From Cohnella hashimotonis (GTDB taxonomy: Bacteria > Bacillota > Bacilli > Paenibacillales > Paenibacillaceae), in contig NZ_JAGRPV010000001.1 in the NCBI RefSeq assembly GCF_030014955.1, positions 6,076,001-6,140,000 of the forward strand: 64,000 bases of DNA, written 5' to 3'. Shown here in pieces: positions 32,818-41,916 of this stretch. Numbering within the stretch: position 1 is the first letter of the stretch; every line of letters starts with the position of its first letter. Made by a program: the position numbers and the translations under genes. A model generated the notes under the pieces. It worked only from the letters and a program-made list of their open reading frames with translations, was not told the origin of the DNA and made no database searches.

Positions 32818-35376
32818 ATGAAAAGAAAAGCAAGCCTGCGTGGACTGGCGTTGCTGTTGCTGCTCACGATCGCCTTTCCGACCAATGCGTTCGCGGTCGT
32901 GAACGGCTCGACGTCGGCCGGCTGGAACGTGTTCGACCCGTCTACGGGCGGCTCCTACCGGTACGGACCGTCGATGATCCTGAACGCGGACAACAGCATC
33001 GACATGTGGACCTGCTCGCCCGGCGCATCCGGCGCGTGGGACTACATTCGGTACAAGCACTCTCCCGACAACGGCGCAACCTGGGGCAGCGAGTCCGTCG
33101 CCCTGCAGCCGACGGCCGGCGCGCGCGATGCCTACTCGGTATGCGATCCCGGCGTCGTCAAGTTCGGCGGCTACTACTATATGGGCTATACGTCCACGGA
33201 AAACGTCAACGGAACCGACAACGACGTCTATGTCGCGCGGTCGGCAAGCGTTACCGGGCCTTGGGAAAAGTGGAACGGCAGCGGTTGGGGCGGCACGTCC
33301 CCCCAGCCGTTCATCGTCTTCGACGACGCGCCGATTGACACGTATGGCGCCGGCGAGCCGAGCTTCGTCGTCAAAAATTCCACGCTCTATATTTACTACA
33401 CCTGGATGAGCCGCGATCCGTCCACCGGCAAGCCGGTCAATCAGACGCGCGTGCGTACGGCTTCGACGACCAACTCCAACTGGCCGGGCAGCATGACGTA
33501 TCAAGGCGTCGCCATTAACCGCGATCTGGACGGAGACGATTCGACCGATCACAAGTACGTTCCTTCGATGAACAAGTTTATCGCAATCGGGACAGCCAGG
33601 CGTTTCGGTCCTTTCGCCTACATCAAGCTGTACGAATCGGCGGACGGCATCACGTACAAGCCGGCGACCCTGCCTAAGAACTTCATCAGCGTCGCGGCCC
33701 ACAACGCGGGCATCACCGGCAACGAGCTCGGACAATTCGATACGACGAAAAACAATCGGATCGCCTACGCTTACGGCACCGTTTGGGCTTACTGGTACAC
33801 CGCGATGAATCCGATCACGCTGACCGACAGCGCGCTGCCAGCGGTGCCGATCATTAGCGCCGCAATCGCCGGCAACGGCCAGACGACGCTGCACTTCCGC
33901 ACGTCCGGCGTCGCTGGAGAGACTTACAAAGTCAAATACGGCACCGCCAGCGGCAGCTATACGTCGACGTTGACCGGCATCTCCTCCAGCCCTTATACGG
34001 TCACCGGACTGACGAACGGTACGCCCTATTACTTCACGGTCGTCGCGAGCAACGCGAGCGGCGACAGCGGCAACGCGCAGCAAGTGAGCGCCACGCCGCT
34101 CGCGTTGACGGCGAGCCCGCGCAGCGGCGTGACCGTATCCAGCCAGATCGCCGGCTGGGAGGCTTCGAAGGCGATCGATGCGGATCCGAACACGACGTGG
34201 TCGAGCGCAGGCCACTCGAGCAACGCAAGTACGGAATGGGTCACGGTCGATACCGGCGCTTCACGCATGATTCAACGCGTCACGCTGACGCCGCGGCAGC
34301 CCAACGAGCTCTCGTATCCAAGCAAATTTAATATTCAGGTCAGCACGGACAACGCTACCTGGGTGAATGCGGACTACGATATCCGGCAATATCGGATCGA
34401 GTCGCCGGCCCGGAACGTATATGATTTTAACGAACCGCTCTACGGCAGGTATGTGCGCGTCTATGCGACCGAGCTGGGTCACGACGAAAATCAGCCTTGG
34501 GGCTTTCAGCTTCAGCTGGGAGACGTGAAGATCGAGGAGATTCCGTACGGCACCTCGCAGTCGTCCGCGATCGCGGGCTGGGAAGGCGCCAAGGTATTGG
34601 ACGGCAACCAGACGACGGTTTGGTCGAGCAACGCTCATAGCGCGGCCGCCTCCGCGGAATGGCTCGCCATCGATTTGGGCGCGGCAAGACCGATTGGAGC
34701 GGTCAAGGTGACGCCTCGCCTATCTGGCGTGGCTTTCCCCGTCGACTTCAAGTTCCAGTCGAGTGTCGACGGCACGACGTGGACGGACATCGCGGGCGCT
34801 TCGTATATCGGATATGCCAATCCAGGCTCCGCGGCGCAGACGTTCAAATTCGGCAGCGGCGTCACCGCCCGATACGTGCGCATGTACGCAACCAAGCTGG
34901 GCGCGGACGATTACGGCAATTACTATATGCAGATCGCCGACATGAGGCCAGACACGCTGCCGCCGCGCACGTCGGCTTCTTCTTCCTCCATCGCCGGCTG
35001 GGAGACCGCAAAGATCGCGGATGGACAAAACGACACGTACTGGTCGAGCGCCGGCCATACTGCGGCTGCCGCTACGGAGTGGGCGTCGATCGATACGGGC
35101 AGCGTGCAGAGCTGGAGCGGCCTGCGCATCCGCCCGCGTCCGGACGCCGGCTTCCCGGTCAACTTCAAGCTCCAATCGAGCGTCGACGGCACGAACTGGA
35201 CAGATATCGTCGGTCATGATTACATGGATTACTACAATCCGAAAAGCACGACGCAAGTATTCCCGTTCAGCAGCCTGGTATCGGCCCGCTACTTCCGGAT
35301 GTATGCGACCAAGCTGAGCGCCGATTCCTTCGGCAACTACTACATGCAGCTCGCCGAGATCATCGCCGATCATTGA
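32818..35376 (+). CDS. Secreted protein: GH43/GH32-like beta-propeller, Fn3 and three F5/8-type (CBM32) domains
   Basis: 852 aa. Sec signal peptide (KRKASLRGLALLLLLTIAFPTNAFA). Residues ~28-335 form repeated sheets with 'GPSMILNADNSIDMW', 'YSVCDPGVVKFGGYYYMGYT', 'GAGEPSFVVKNSTLYIYYTW' and 'DHKYVPSMNKF', resembling five-bladed propeller glycosidases. Fn3 follows at ~340-425, then three related discoidin-like modules (~430-570, 571-700, 705-845), each with an 'IAGWE..K..D' start and a 'T.WSS..HS' stretch. ATG at 32818 with AAGGAGGG; the TTG at 32815 is rejected. Probably binds and cuts a plant or microbial polysaccharide; catalytic status unproven. Confidence 0.8.
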   Translation: MKRKASLRGLALLLLLTIAFPTNAFAVVNGSTSAGWNVFDPSTGGSYRYGPSMILNADNSIDMWTCSPGASGAWDYIRYKHSPDNGATWGSESVALQPTAGARDAYSVCDPGVVKFGGYYYMGYTSTENVNGTDNDVYVARSASVTGPWEKWNGSGWGGTSPQPFIVFDDAPIDTYGAGEPSFVVKNSTLYIYYTWMSRDPSTGKPVNQTRVRTASTTNSNWPGSMTYQGVAINRDLDGDDSTDHKYVPSMNKFIAIGTARRFGPFAYIKLYESADGITYKPATLPKNFISVAAHNAGITGNELGQFDTTKNNRIAYAYGTVWAYWYTAMNPITLTDSALPAVPIISAAIAGNGQTTLHFRTSGVAGETYKVKYGTASGSYTSTLTGISSSPYTVTGLTNGTPYYFTVVASNASGDSGNAQQVSATPLALTASPRSGVTVSSQIAGWEASKAIDADPNTTWSSAGHSSNASTEWVTVDTGASRMIQRVTLTPRQPNELSYPSKFNIQVSTDNATWVNADYDIRQYRIESPARNVYDFNEPLYGRYVRVYATELGHDENQPWGFQLQLGDVKIEEIPYGTSQSSAIAGWEGAKVLDGNQTTVWSSNAHSAAASAEWLAIDLGAARPIGAVKVTPRLSGVAFPVDFKFQSSVDGTTWTDIAGASYIGYANPGSAAQTFKFGSGVTARYVRMYATKLGADDYGNYYMQIADMRPDTLPPRTSASSSSIAGWETAKIADGQNDTYWSSAGHTAAAATEWASIDTGSVQSWSGLRIRPRPDAGFPVNFKLQSSVDGTNWTDIVGHDYMDYYNPKSTTQVFPFSSLVSARYFRMYATKLSADSFGNYYMQLAEIIADH

Positions 35377-35391
35377 ACGCAGTTACGCAGC

Positions 35392-35423
35392 AACAGGCCC
35401 ATGCGCATTGGCATGGGCCTGTT
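35392..35423. terminator. Terminator between the CBM32 protein and GH4 genes
   Basis: AACAGGCCCATGC (35392-35404) pairs perfectly with GCATGGGCCTGTT (35411-35423) over a 6-base loop, followed by TTGATGTT. Serves the convergent pair. Confidence 0.8.
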
Positions 35424-35449
35424 TGATGTTCGACTCCGGCTTGCAAAAA

Positions 35450-36748
35450 TCAACGGAACTTCGGCAGCCAGTCGCCGTGCGCTTCGATCAGGTCGTCGCA
35501 CAGGGAGACGATGTCGTCCATCGACAGTTCGGCGGACGTGTGCGGATCAAGCAGGGCGGCGTGGTAAATGTGCTCCTTTTTGCCCGTCACCGCGGCTTCG
35601 ATCGTGAGCAGCTGGGTGTTGATGTTCGTCCGGTTGAGCGCGGCCAGCTGTGGCGGCAGGTCGCCCACGTACGTCGGCGTCACGCCCGAAGCGTCGACCA
35701 GGCACGGCACCTCGACGCAAGCTTCCTTCGGCAGGTTGGTGATGAGGCCGGTGTTCATGACGTTGCCGCCGATCTTGAACGGCACGTTCGTCTCCATCGC
35801 GTCGAAAATGTAGGAGGCATACTCATGCGAGCGCTCGTGCGAGAGGCTCGCGTTGTTCACGATGCTGTCGCGCATCTCGCCCCACCGCTTGATCTGGTCG
35901 ATACAGCGGCGCGGATACTCGTCAAGCGGGATGTTGAAGCGTTCGATCAGCTCCGGATAGTTTTTCTTGATAAAGTACGGGTGGTACTCGGCGTTGTGCT
36001 CGCTCGACTCCGTCACATAGTAGCCGAACTTCAGCATCAGCTCGTAGCGCACCATGTCGTGGTGCTTTTCCTTTTGCTTTTCCGCCGCGCGGCGCTTGAT
36101 CTCCGGATACAGGTCGACGCCGTCCTTGGTCACTTCGAGCAGCCAGGCCATATGGTTGATGCCCGCGATGCGCGACCGCACGCCTTCCTTCTCCATGCCG
36201 AGTCCGTCAAACAAATGATCGACGCACACCTGCACGCTGTGGCAAAGACCGACCGTTTTCACGCCGCCATGGGTATTCATGACGTTGGTCAGGACAGCCA
36301 TCGGATTCGTATAGTTGAGGAACCAGGCGTCCGGACATACCTCGCGAATGTCGCGGGCGAAGTCCATCATGACCGGAATCGTGCGCAGATTGCGGAAAAT
36401 GCCGCCGATGCCCAGCGTGTCCGCGATCGTCTGGCGAAGGCCGTATTTCTTCGGCACTTCGAAGTCGGTAATCGTGCACGGATCGTAGCCGCCGACCTGA
36501 ATGGCGTTGACGACGTACTTGGCGCCGCGCAGCGCTTCCTTGCGGTCGGAATAGGCGACGATACGGCACTTGCTGCCGTTGGAAGCCTGGATGTTGCGAA
36601 GCATGCTCTCGGATTCCTTCAGCCGCTCCGGATTGATATCGAACAACGCCAGCTCAAAGCCCTGAAGCGAGGGCACGAGCATGCTGTCACCCAGTACATT
36701 TTTGACGAATACCGTACTGCCCGCTCCGAGGAACGTGATCTTGGACAT
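35450..36748 (-). CDS. GH4 family alpha-galactosidase/alpha-glucosidase
   Basis: 432-aa cytoplasmic NAD+- and Mn2+-dependent glycosidase. N-terminal 'KITFLGAGSTVFVKNVLGD' is the Rossmann NAD site; 'NYTNPMAVLTN', 'VGLCHSVQ' (metal Cys) and 'GINHMAWLLEV' (metal His) are the GH4 core motifs. The sequence is closest in style to MelA/LplD-like alpha-galactosidases, but alpha-glucuronidase activity exists in the family and cannot be excluded. ATG at 36748 with GGGAGG. It is divergent from an AraC regulator, with a direct-repeat operator candidate at 36826 and a cre-like AAAAAGCGCTTCCG around 36808-36821. Confidence 0.88.
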   Translation of the reverse strand: MSKITFLGAGSTVFVKNVLGDSMLVPSLQGFELALFDINPERLKESESMLRNIQASNGSKCRIVAYSDRKEALRGAKYVVNAIQVGGYDPCTITDFEVPKKYGLRQTIADTLGIGGIFRNLRTIPVMMDFARDIREVCPDAWFLNYTNPMAVLTNVMNTHGGVKTVGLCHSVQVCVDHLFDGLGMEKEGVRSRIAGINHMAWLLEVTKDGVDLYPEIKRRAAEKQKEKHHDMVRYELMLKFGYYVTESSEHNAEYHPYFIKKNYPELIERFNIPLDEYPRRCIDQIKRWGEMRDSIVNNASLSHERSHEYASYIFDAMETNVPFKIGGNVMNTGLITNLPKEACVEVPCLVDASGVTPTYVGDLPPQLAALNRTNINTQLLTIEAAVTGKKEHIYHAALLDPHTSAELSMDDIVSLCDDLIEAHGDWLPKFR

Positions 36749-36825
36749 GAGAAATTAGCCTCCCTGATTCCCGGTAGTATTAAGCCTATCTGCGATTTAT
36801 AATAAATAAAAAGCGCTTCCGAGAA

Positions 36826-36858
36826 TATGGAACAATACGTTCAACTTATGGAATAATG
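36826..36858. promoter_or_regulatory. Direct-repeat operator for the AraC regulator
   Basis: TATGGAACAATA (36826-36837) and TATGGAATAATG (36847-36858) are direct repeats 21 bp apart, two helical turns, as expected for an AraC-family dimer. They lie in the 137-bp gap between the GH4 and AraC starts. Confidence 0.6.
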
Positions 36859-36885
36859 TAGTCTATCATGTGGAGGGTAATCATC

Positions 36886-37740
36886 ATGTCCAATCCGTTC
36901 AGCCGCACGTCCGTGCATCCGAATCCCCGCGCGTCCGCGACATTGTCCGTTCTGTTCGCGGGACACTCGCAGACCGAGCCTGAGCATCGGATGGGACCGC
37001 AGAAGCTGGACCACTTCCTCATCCATACGGTCGCCGAGGGCAAAGGCTGGTACAGATGCCGCGACAGGCACTATGACCTCGGGGAAGGCGATAGCTTCGT
37101 CATTTTTCCGGGCGAGATGTACGTCTACGAGTCGGACAAGGAACGGCCGTGGCGGTATCGCTGGATCGCCTTCCACGGTCCCGATGCCGAGCGCTGGCTC
37201 GCCGCGGCGGGCGTCGACGCGCTGCATCCCATCGTGCGGGGCGGCAGCGAAGAAGCGCTGCGCGCGATGCGGGCGGTGGACGGCGCGTTCGCCAAAAAAA
37301 GCTGGACCGCCGAATGGGAGGCGGAGGGCTGGCTGCGGCTTGCGTTCGCGGCATGGGCCAGGGCGAACCGCCCGGCCGGACCGGCTGCCGGCGCCGAACC
37401 GCGCAGCCTCTCCGCCGTCGAGGCGGACCGGGCCGCGCGCTGGCTGCAGGCGCAACAGTCGGATCCCTCCGTCACGATCGCGCGGATGGCCGCCGAGCTC
37501 GGCTACCACCGCACGCATCTGACGAAGCTGTTCAAGCGGGAGACGGGCATGACGCCTGTCGCCTACCTGCAGCAGCTGCGCATCGAGCGCGCCAGCTCGC
37601 TGCTCGCCGAGCCGCTCTCCGTCGAAGAGGTCGCCCTGTCCGTCGGATACAGCGACCCGCTTTACTTTTCCAAGTCGTTCAAGAAGCTGACGGGCCAGAC
37701 GCCTTCGGAATATCGGCGGCGAGTACGGGCGGGAGACTAA
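36886..37740 (+). CDS. AraC-family regulator divergent from the GH4 gene
   Basis: 284 aa. N-terminal cupin-type sensor ('DHFLIHTVAEGKGWYRCRDRHYDLGEGDSFVIFPGE', residues ~35-80), then two HTH units at the C-terminus ('TIARMAAELGYHRTHLTKLFKRETG' and 'VEEVALSVGYSDPLYFSKSFKKLTGQTPSEYR'). The ATG at 36886 has GGAGGG 8 nt upstream; an ATG at 36868 would place the ribosome site inside the gene. Probably activates the GH4 gene in response to its sugar. Confidence 0.88.
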   Translation: MSNPFSRTSVHPNPRASATLSVLFAGHSQTEPEHRMGPQKLDHFLIHTVAEGKGWYRCRDRHYDLGEGDSFVIFPGEMYVYESDKERPWRYRWIAFHGPDAERWLAAAGVDALHPIVRGGSEEALRAMRAVDGAFAKKSWTAEWEAEGWLRLAFAAWARANRPAGPAAGAEPRSLSAVEADRAARWLQAQQSDPSVTIARMAAELGYHRTHLTKLFKRETGMTPVAYLQQLRIERASSLLAEPLSVEEVALSVGYSDPLYFSKSFKKLTGQTPSEYRRRVRAGD

Positions 37741-37847
37741 GCGAACAGTCATTACCGAAACCAAGACGCCTTTTTTCGAGAATACATTTCTGCAAAAATC
37801 TGAATTTCTTTGCCTTAATCCGCTCACCATCCGTACTCCCGCGAAGC

Positions 37848-38190
37848 ATATCGGCAATTCATACCGCTATCCTTCCACCGCACGTACTCCCGCGAACCCA
37901 TAGCGGCAATTCATGCCGTTATCCGCCCACCGCTCGTACTCCCGCGAACCCATAGCGGCAATTCATGCCGCTATCCGCCCACCGCTCGTACTCCCGCGAA
38001 CCCATAGCGGCAATTCATGCCGTTATCCTTCCGCCGCACATACTCCCGCGAACCCATAGCGGCAATTCATGCCGTTATCCGCCCACCGCACGTGCTCCCG
38101 CGAATCCATAGCGGCAATTCATGCCGTTATCCGCCCACCGCACGTACTCCCGCGAATCCATAGCGGCAATTCATGCCGCTATCCGCCCAC
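37848..38190. repeat. Tandem hairpin-repeat array 4 (seven copies, exact 52-bp period)
   Basis: Copies begin at 37848, 37900, 37952, 38004, 38056, 38108 and 38160, every step being 52 bp. Arms TAGCGGCA and TGCCGYTA surround the loop ATTCA; the linker is TCCGCCCACCGCACGTACTC plus CCGCGAACCCA. Arms vary by compensating or G-T changes (CGCTA/CGTTA). It fills the convergent gap between the AraC and leuA genes (37741-38284); nothing else is seen there. Confidence 0.93.
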
Positions 38191-38284
38191 CGCCCGGGTA
38201 TTTAAATTTAATCCGCTAACCCGCAAGCAAACGGGCAGCCGCGCATCCCTCCGGACGACCATCGCGACTGCCCCACTCCCTTTC

Positions 38285-39853
38285 CTAGCCGATTTCCACC
38301 GCCGCTTCCTCGCCCGGCGCCGAATCGAGCACGATGGCATTAATGCCGTTCAGGAACGCCAGCGCGCTCGCCTTGATAATATCGGTGTCCATCGCCCGCC
38401 CGGCGTACGTCTTGCCGTCGTATTCAAGCTGGATGTTCACCCGGCCGACCGCTTCTTCCCCTCTGGAGAGGCTGTTGATCTTGTAATGCTTCAGCCGCAC
38501 CTCGAAGCCCGCGAGCTCCCGGATGACGCCGTACAGCGCGTCGATCGGGCCGTCGCCGACCGCGCTGCCCTTGAGCGCTTCCGCACCTCTCCGCAGCTTC
38601 ACCGTGGCGGTCGGACACAGCTCGTTCGTAACGACCTGGAACGACTCCAGCTCGAACAGGCGCGCGGCGACCGCTTCGTCCTTCGGCTGCGCTTCGCGGT
38701 GACCGTTCACGAGCGCGAACACGTCGTGATCGTACACTTCCTTGCGCGCGTCGGCGAGCGCCAGGAACTTCTCGAACAGCGCCTCGAAGTCGGCGTCGTC
38801 CTTCGGCTCGAAGCCCATGCGCGCCGCGGCGTGCTTGAACGCGTGCCGGCCGGACCGCGCAGTCAGCACGAGCTCCATGCTCTCGGCCCCGACCTCCTCG
38901 GGCGACATGATCTCGTACACGCGCTTATCCTTCAGCAAGCCGTCCTGGTGAATGCCGGAGGAATGGGCAAACGCATTTTCGCCGGTAATCGCCTTGTTGA
39001 CCTGCACGTCGAGACCCGTCAGGTGCGTCAGCAGCTTGGACGTCGGAAGCAGCTCCGTCGTGCGGACGTTCGTGGAGCACCCAAACAGCGCCTCTCGCAC
39101 CTTCAGCGCCATGACGACCTCCTCGAGGGACGTGTTGCCGGCGCGCTCGCCCAGGCCGTTCACCGTGACTTCGACCTTATCCGCGCCGCCCCGGATCGCG
39201 CTCAGCGTGTTCGCCGTCGCGAGGCCCAGATCGTTGTGGCAGTGAACGCTCAGGATGACGCGTTCGTCGAGATTTTTGAGCCGTTCATTGATACGCCGGA
39301 TCAGCTCGCCGAACTCATGCGGCTCCGCGTAGCCGACCGTGTCGGGCACGTTAATCATCGTGGCGCCGGCCTTGACGACCGCCTCGATCGTGCGCCACAG
39401 ATAGTCGAAATCGGATCTCGACGCGTCTTCGGTGGAATACTGCACGAGTGGCAGCAGCGACTTGGCGTAACGGACGGCTTCGACGCCCATTTCCATGACC
39501 GCGTCCTTCGAACGGTTGAATTTTTTCTCGACGTGAATGTTCGACGTGCCGAGCACGATATGAATGAGCGGCTGGTCCGCTTCCTTGATGCTCTCGTAGA
39601 CGGCGTCAATGTCGCTCTTGACGGCGCGCGCCAGCGCAGTCACCGACATCTGGCGTCCGACCGCGCGGGTGACGGCTTGCACGGACTCGAAGTCTCCGCG
39701 GGACGATGCGGGGAATCCGGCCTCGACGATATCGACCTTCAAGCGTTCCAGCTGACGGGCGAATTCGACCTTCTGCACGGCGTTCAGCTTGGCGCCAGGC
39801 ACTTGCTCCCCGTCTCTTAACGTGGTATCCAATACGATAATTTTGCGGCTCAT
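38285..39853 (-). CDS. leuA: 2-Isopropylmalate synthase
   Basis: 522 aa, first committed step of leucine synthesis: acetyl-CoA plus 2-oxoisovalerate to 2-isopropylmalate, Mn2+ or Mg2+ dependent. N-terminal TIM barrel with 'DTTLRDGEQVPGAKL', 'EAGFPASSRGDFESV' and 'LSVHCHNDLGLATANTLSAI' (metal-binding HxH), 'GLGERAGNTSLEEVVMAL', and a C-terminal leucine-binding regulatory domain from ~residue 385. ATG at 39853 with GAGGGGGA. leuBCD are not adjacent, so it is a stand-alone copy. It is controlled by the T-box just upstream. Confidence 0.93.
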   Translation of the reverse strand: MSRKIIVLDTTLRDGEQVPGAKLNAVQKVEFARQLERLKVDIVEAGFPASSRGDFESVQAVTRAVGRQMSVTALARAVKSDIDAVYESIKEADQPLIHIVLGTSNIHVEKKFNRSKDAVMEMGVEAVRYAKSLLPLVQYSTEDASRSDFDYLWRTIEAVVKAGATMINVPDTVGYAEPHEFGELIRRINERLKNLDERVILSVHCHNDLGLATANTLSAIRGGADKVEVTVNGLGERAGNTSLEEVVMALKVREALFGCSTNVRTTELLPTSKLLTHLTGLDVQVNKAITGENAFAHSSGIHQDGLLKDKRVYEIMSPEEVGAESMELVLTARSGRHAFKHAAARMGFEPKDDADFEALFEKFLALADARKEVYDHDVFALVNGHREAQPKDEAVAARLFELESFQVVTNELCPTATVKLRRGAEALKGSAVGDGPIDALYGVIRELAGFEVRLKHYKINSLSRGEEAVGRVNIQLEYDGKTYAGRAMDTDIIKASALAFLNGINAIVLDSAPGEEAAVEIG

Positions 39854-39924
39854 GGGATATCCCCCTCAGGTTTTATAATGGGAAATCTATGTGAAGCAGG
39901 CTCGTTTAAACCCGGAATTTAAAC

Positions 39925-40191
39925 GACAAAAAACCCCGTCTCTGTTATAGAGACGGGGTTTAACCCGCGGTACCACTCTAATTCGTTCCCGACATGCGGA
40001 AACAATCTCGTTCGATGGCCAACACCATCTATCCTTGTAACGGCGGAATCCCGGTTTACCCTACATATCAGGCAACTGTTCATAGAGGAGTTCAACGTGA
40101 TCCGCGCTGCCGTTTCGCACCAACCAACGGCTCTCTGAAAGGCGTCTTCACATCTACTGGTTCTAATCAACACATTTGGCTTATGAAGTTA
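39925..40191 (-). promoter_or_regulatory. Leucine T-box riboswitch of leuA
   Basis: On the minus strand the T-box sequence TGGTACCGCGG is at 39965-39975. It is followed by terminator stem AAACCCCGTCTCT/AGAGACGGGGTTT (39931-39961) and a T-run. In stem I, GAA is followed by the codon CTC at 40088-40090, a leucine specifier. Uncharged tRNA-Leu should stabilise the antiterminator and switch leuA on. Confidence 0.92.
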
Positions 40192-40197
40192 TCGGTA

Positions 40198-40227
40198 ATT
40201 ATAGGCCGCGTGGGAAGCGGTTGTCAA
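40198..40227 (-). promoter_or_regulatory. leuA promoter
   Basis: Minus-strand TTGACA (40222-40227), 18-bp spacer, TATAAT (40198-40203), both perfect consensus. The transcript begins near 40191 and runs into the T-box. Confidence 0.85.
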
Positions 40228-40308
40228 CAGGCATTTATCATGCCCTGCCTACAACGGTTTAATTCATCAAACTGGATCGCGGAGGGTCGGCCAATCGTAG
40301 GCAGATCG

Positions 40309-40484
40309 GTGGCTCGTCGGTGGCTCGTCGGTGACTGGTCGGTGGCTCGTCGGCGGCTCGGCGGCGGCTCGTCGGCGGCTCGTCGGTGGCTCGTCGGCGG
40401 CTCGTCGGCGGCTCGTCGGCGGCTCGTCGGCGGCTCGTCGGTGGCTCGTCGGCGGCTCGTCGGTGGCTCGTCGGTGGCTCGCCG
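40309..40484. repeat. 11-bp tandem repeat, about 16 copies
   Basis: Unit GGCTCGTCGGY repeats with few changes. Frames through it give an 11-residue repeat (three DNA units), but there is no start signal, so it is taken as non-coding. It lies between the leuA promoter and the insertion sequence. Confidence 0.85.
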
Positions 40485-40654
40485 TTAATAGTTGGACTAT
40501 CGTCGCCCCGTTGTTCTTTCGCCGCAATGCCTGCAAATATGCATCTTTTTACGCCGAGATCGCCCCTTTTGGGCAAAAAAGATGCAAAAACTCCTAGGCC
40601 CCCTAATCGAATTGGAGTCCCCCCCTACAATGATTTAAACTAGGGATAAGGGAG

Positions 40655-40984
40655 ATGAGCGGGATGGGAAAAAGGTTAAAGGAAGAAACACGGCTTAGAA
40701 TTGTTAAGGAAGCATTGGCTGGGGTTAAGGTGGGGGTGCTTGCTCGCATGTACGACATTCACCCCGAAACCATTCGTTTGTGGATACGCGAGCATCGTGA
40801 CTTTATTCCACCGGAGGACATTCCCTCGGCAGACGAGCATTTGCAAGAAATCCAGCGGTTGCAGGAAGTCGAGCAGCGGTATGACAGAGCGGTTAAAGCG
40901 CTTGGTGAAAAAGAACTCGAAATTGAAATTCTGCGTGAACTGCTAAAAAAAACAACCCCCGTTTATCCGAAAAATTCGAAGTAG
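40655..40984 (+). CDS. IS3-family transposase OrfA
   Basis: 109 aa. Helix-turn-helix 'EETRLRIVKEALAGVKVGVLARMYDIHPETIRLWIREH' followed by a leucine-rich coiled coil to the end ('EVEQRYDRAVKALGEKELEIEILRELL'). It binds the element's ends. The zero frame stops at 40984. A run of eight A at 40945-40952, read CTA AAA AAA ACA, is a classic -1 slippery site; ribosomes that slip continue into orfB and make the active OrfAB transposase. Confidence 0.88.
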   Translation: MSGMGKRLKEETRLRIVKEALAGVKVGVLARMYDIHPETIRLWIREHRDFIPPEDIPSADEHLQEIQRLQEVEQRYDRAVKALGEKELEIEILRELLKKTTPVYPKNSK

Positions 40985-41040
40985 CAGAACCATTTATTAA
41001 ACGGGGGGAGCCTGTAGCACGGGTTCTGCGCATTCTCGAG

Positions 41041-41916
41041 TTGAATGAGTCCACCTATTATGAGCGGCGTAAGCGTGCCGCTCAGCCTGACGCAGAACGC
41101 GTCGAGCCGGTCCGCAGGGGACGCCCTGTGCCCGGATACGCCTACAACGAATCGGGCGAGAAAGTCTGCGACGAGCAAATCCAGGAATGGCTGTTGCTAC
41201 TGCTGGAGGGCGAAGAGCACGTCTATGGCTATAAGCTGTTAGCGCGCTGTATTCGCAAGCAGTACGGGGTGAAGCTGAACAAGAAAAAGGCTTATCGCAT
41301 GTGCAAGGCACTCGGCATTCTTCAAAAAAAGCGGCAACGCCTACAGACGCATCCTCGGCGATTGCCGAGAAATCACACCATCACCGCATCGAATCAACTT
41401 TGGCAAATGGATATCAAATATGGCTATGCCTTGGGTCAGGAGCGTTTCTTTTTCGTACTCAGCATCATCGACGTGTTCGACCGCGTCGTCGTAGGGCAAT
41501 ACCGCGGCCCTGTTTGCGAGGCCAAGCACGCGGTGCAGACCCTGGGGATCGCGCTGCAGCAGCGCCTTCAGCCGGGTGAAGCACTGCCTATCATCCGCAC
41601 GGACAACGGCCCCCAGTTCGTCAGCAAGCTGTTTCAAGACATGTGCGAGTGCTGGGACATGGTCCATGAACGGATTCCGCCGCGGACACCGAATATGAAT
41701 GCCTACATCGAGTCTTTCCACAGCATCCTTGAGCGTTGTTTGTTTAGCAATCGTACATTCATGACGCTGGAGGAAGCTTATGAAGCGCTCGACCAATTCA
41801 TGGATTTTTATAACAACCGTAAGATGCACGGCAGCCTAAAAAACATGGCTCCAACAGCGTTCGCAGCGTGGGTTAAGACATTGGACGATGCTTCAGCCTT
41901 TTACAGATCGGTGTAA
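41041..41916 (+). CDS. IS3-family transposase OrfB (DDE integrase domain)
   Basis: 291 aa from a TTG at 41041, but the frame is open back to the A-run at 40945, so it is probably made mainly as an OrfAB fusion by -1 frameshifting. rve-type catalytic core: Asp in 'WQMDIKYGY', Asp in 'IIRTDNGPQFVS' and Glu in 'PNMNAYIESFHSILER'. 'DFYNNRKMHGSLKNMAP' is the usual C-terminal mark. No inactivating change is seen. Confidence 0.88.
   Translation: MNESTYYERRKRAAQPDAERVEPVRRGRPVPGYAYNESGEKVCDEQIQEWLLLLLEGEEHVYGYKLLARCIRKQYGVKLNKKKAYRMCKALGILQKKRQRLQTHPRRLPRNHTITASNQLWQMDIKYGYALGQERFFFVLSIIDVFDRVVVGQYRGPVCEAKHAVQTLGIALQQRLQPGEALPIIRTDNGPQFVSKLFQDMCECWDMVHERIPPRTPNMNAYIESFHSILERCLFSNRTFMTLEEAYEALDQFMDFYNNRKMHGSLKNMAPTAFAAWVKTLDDASAFYRSV

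Noticed and set aside
40259..40576. Arg/Pro-rich repeat proteins on both strands
   Set aside because: They are translations of the 11-bp tandem repeat; both strands are open for the same reason and no start signals are present.
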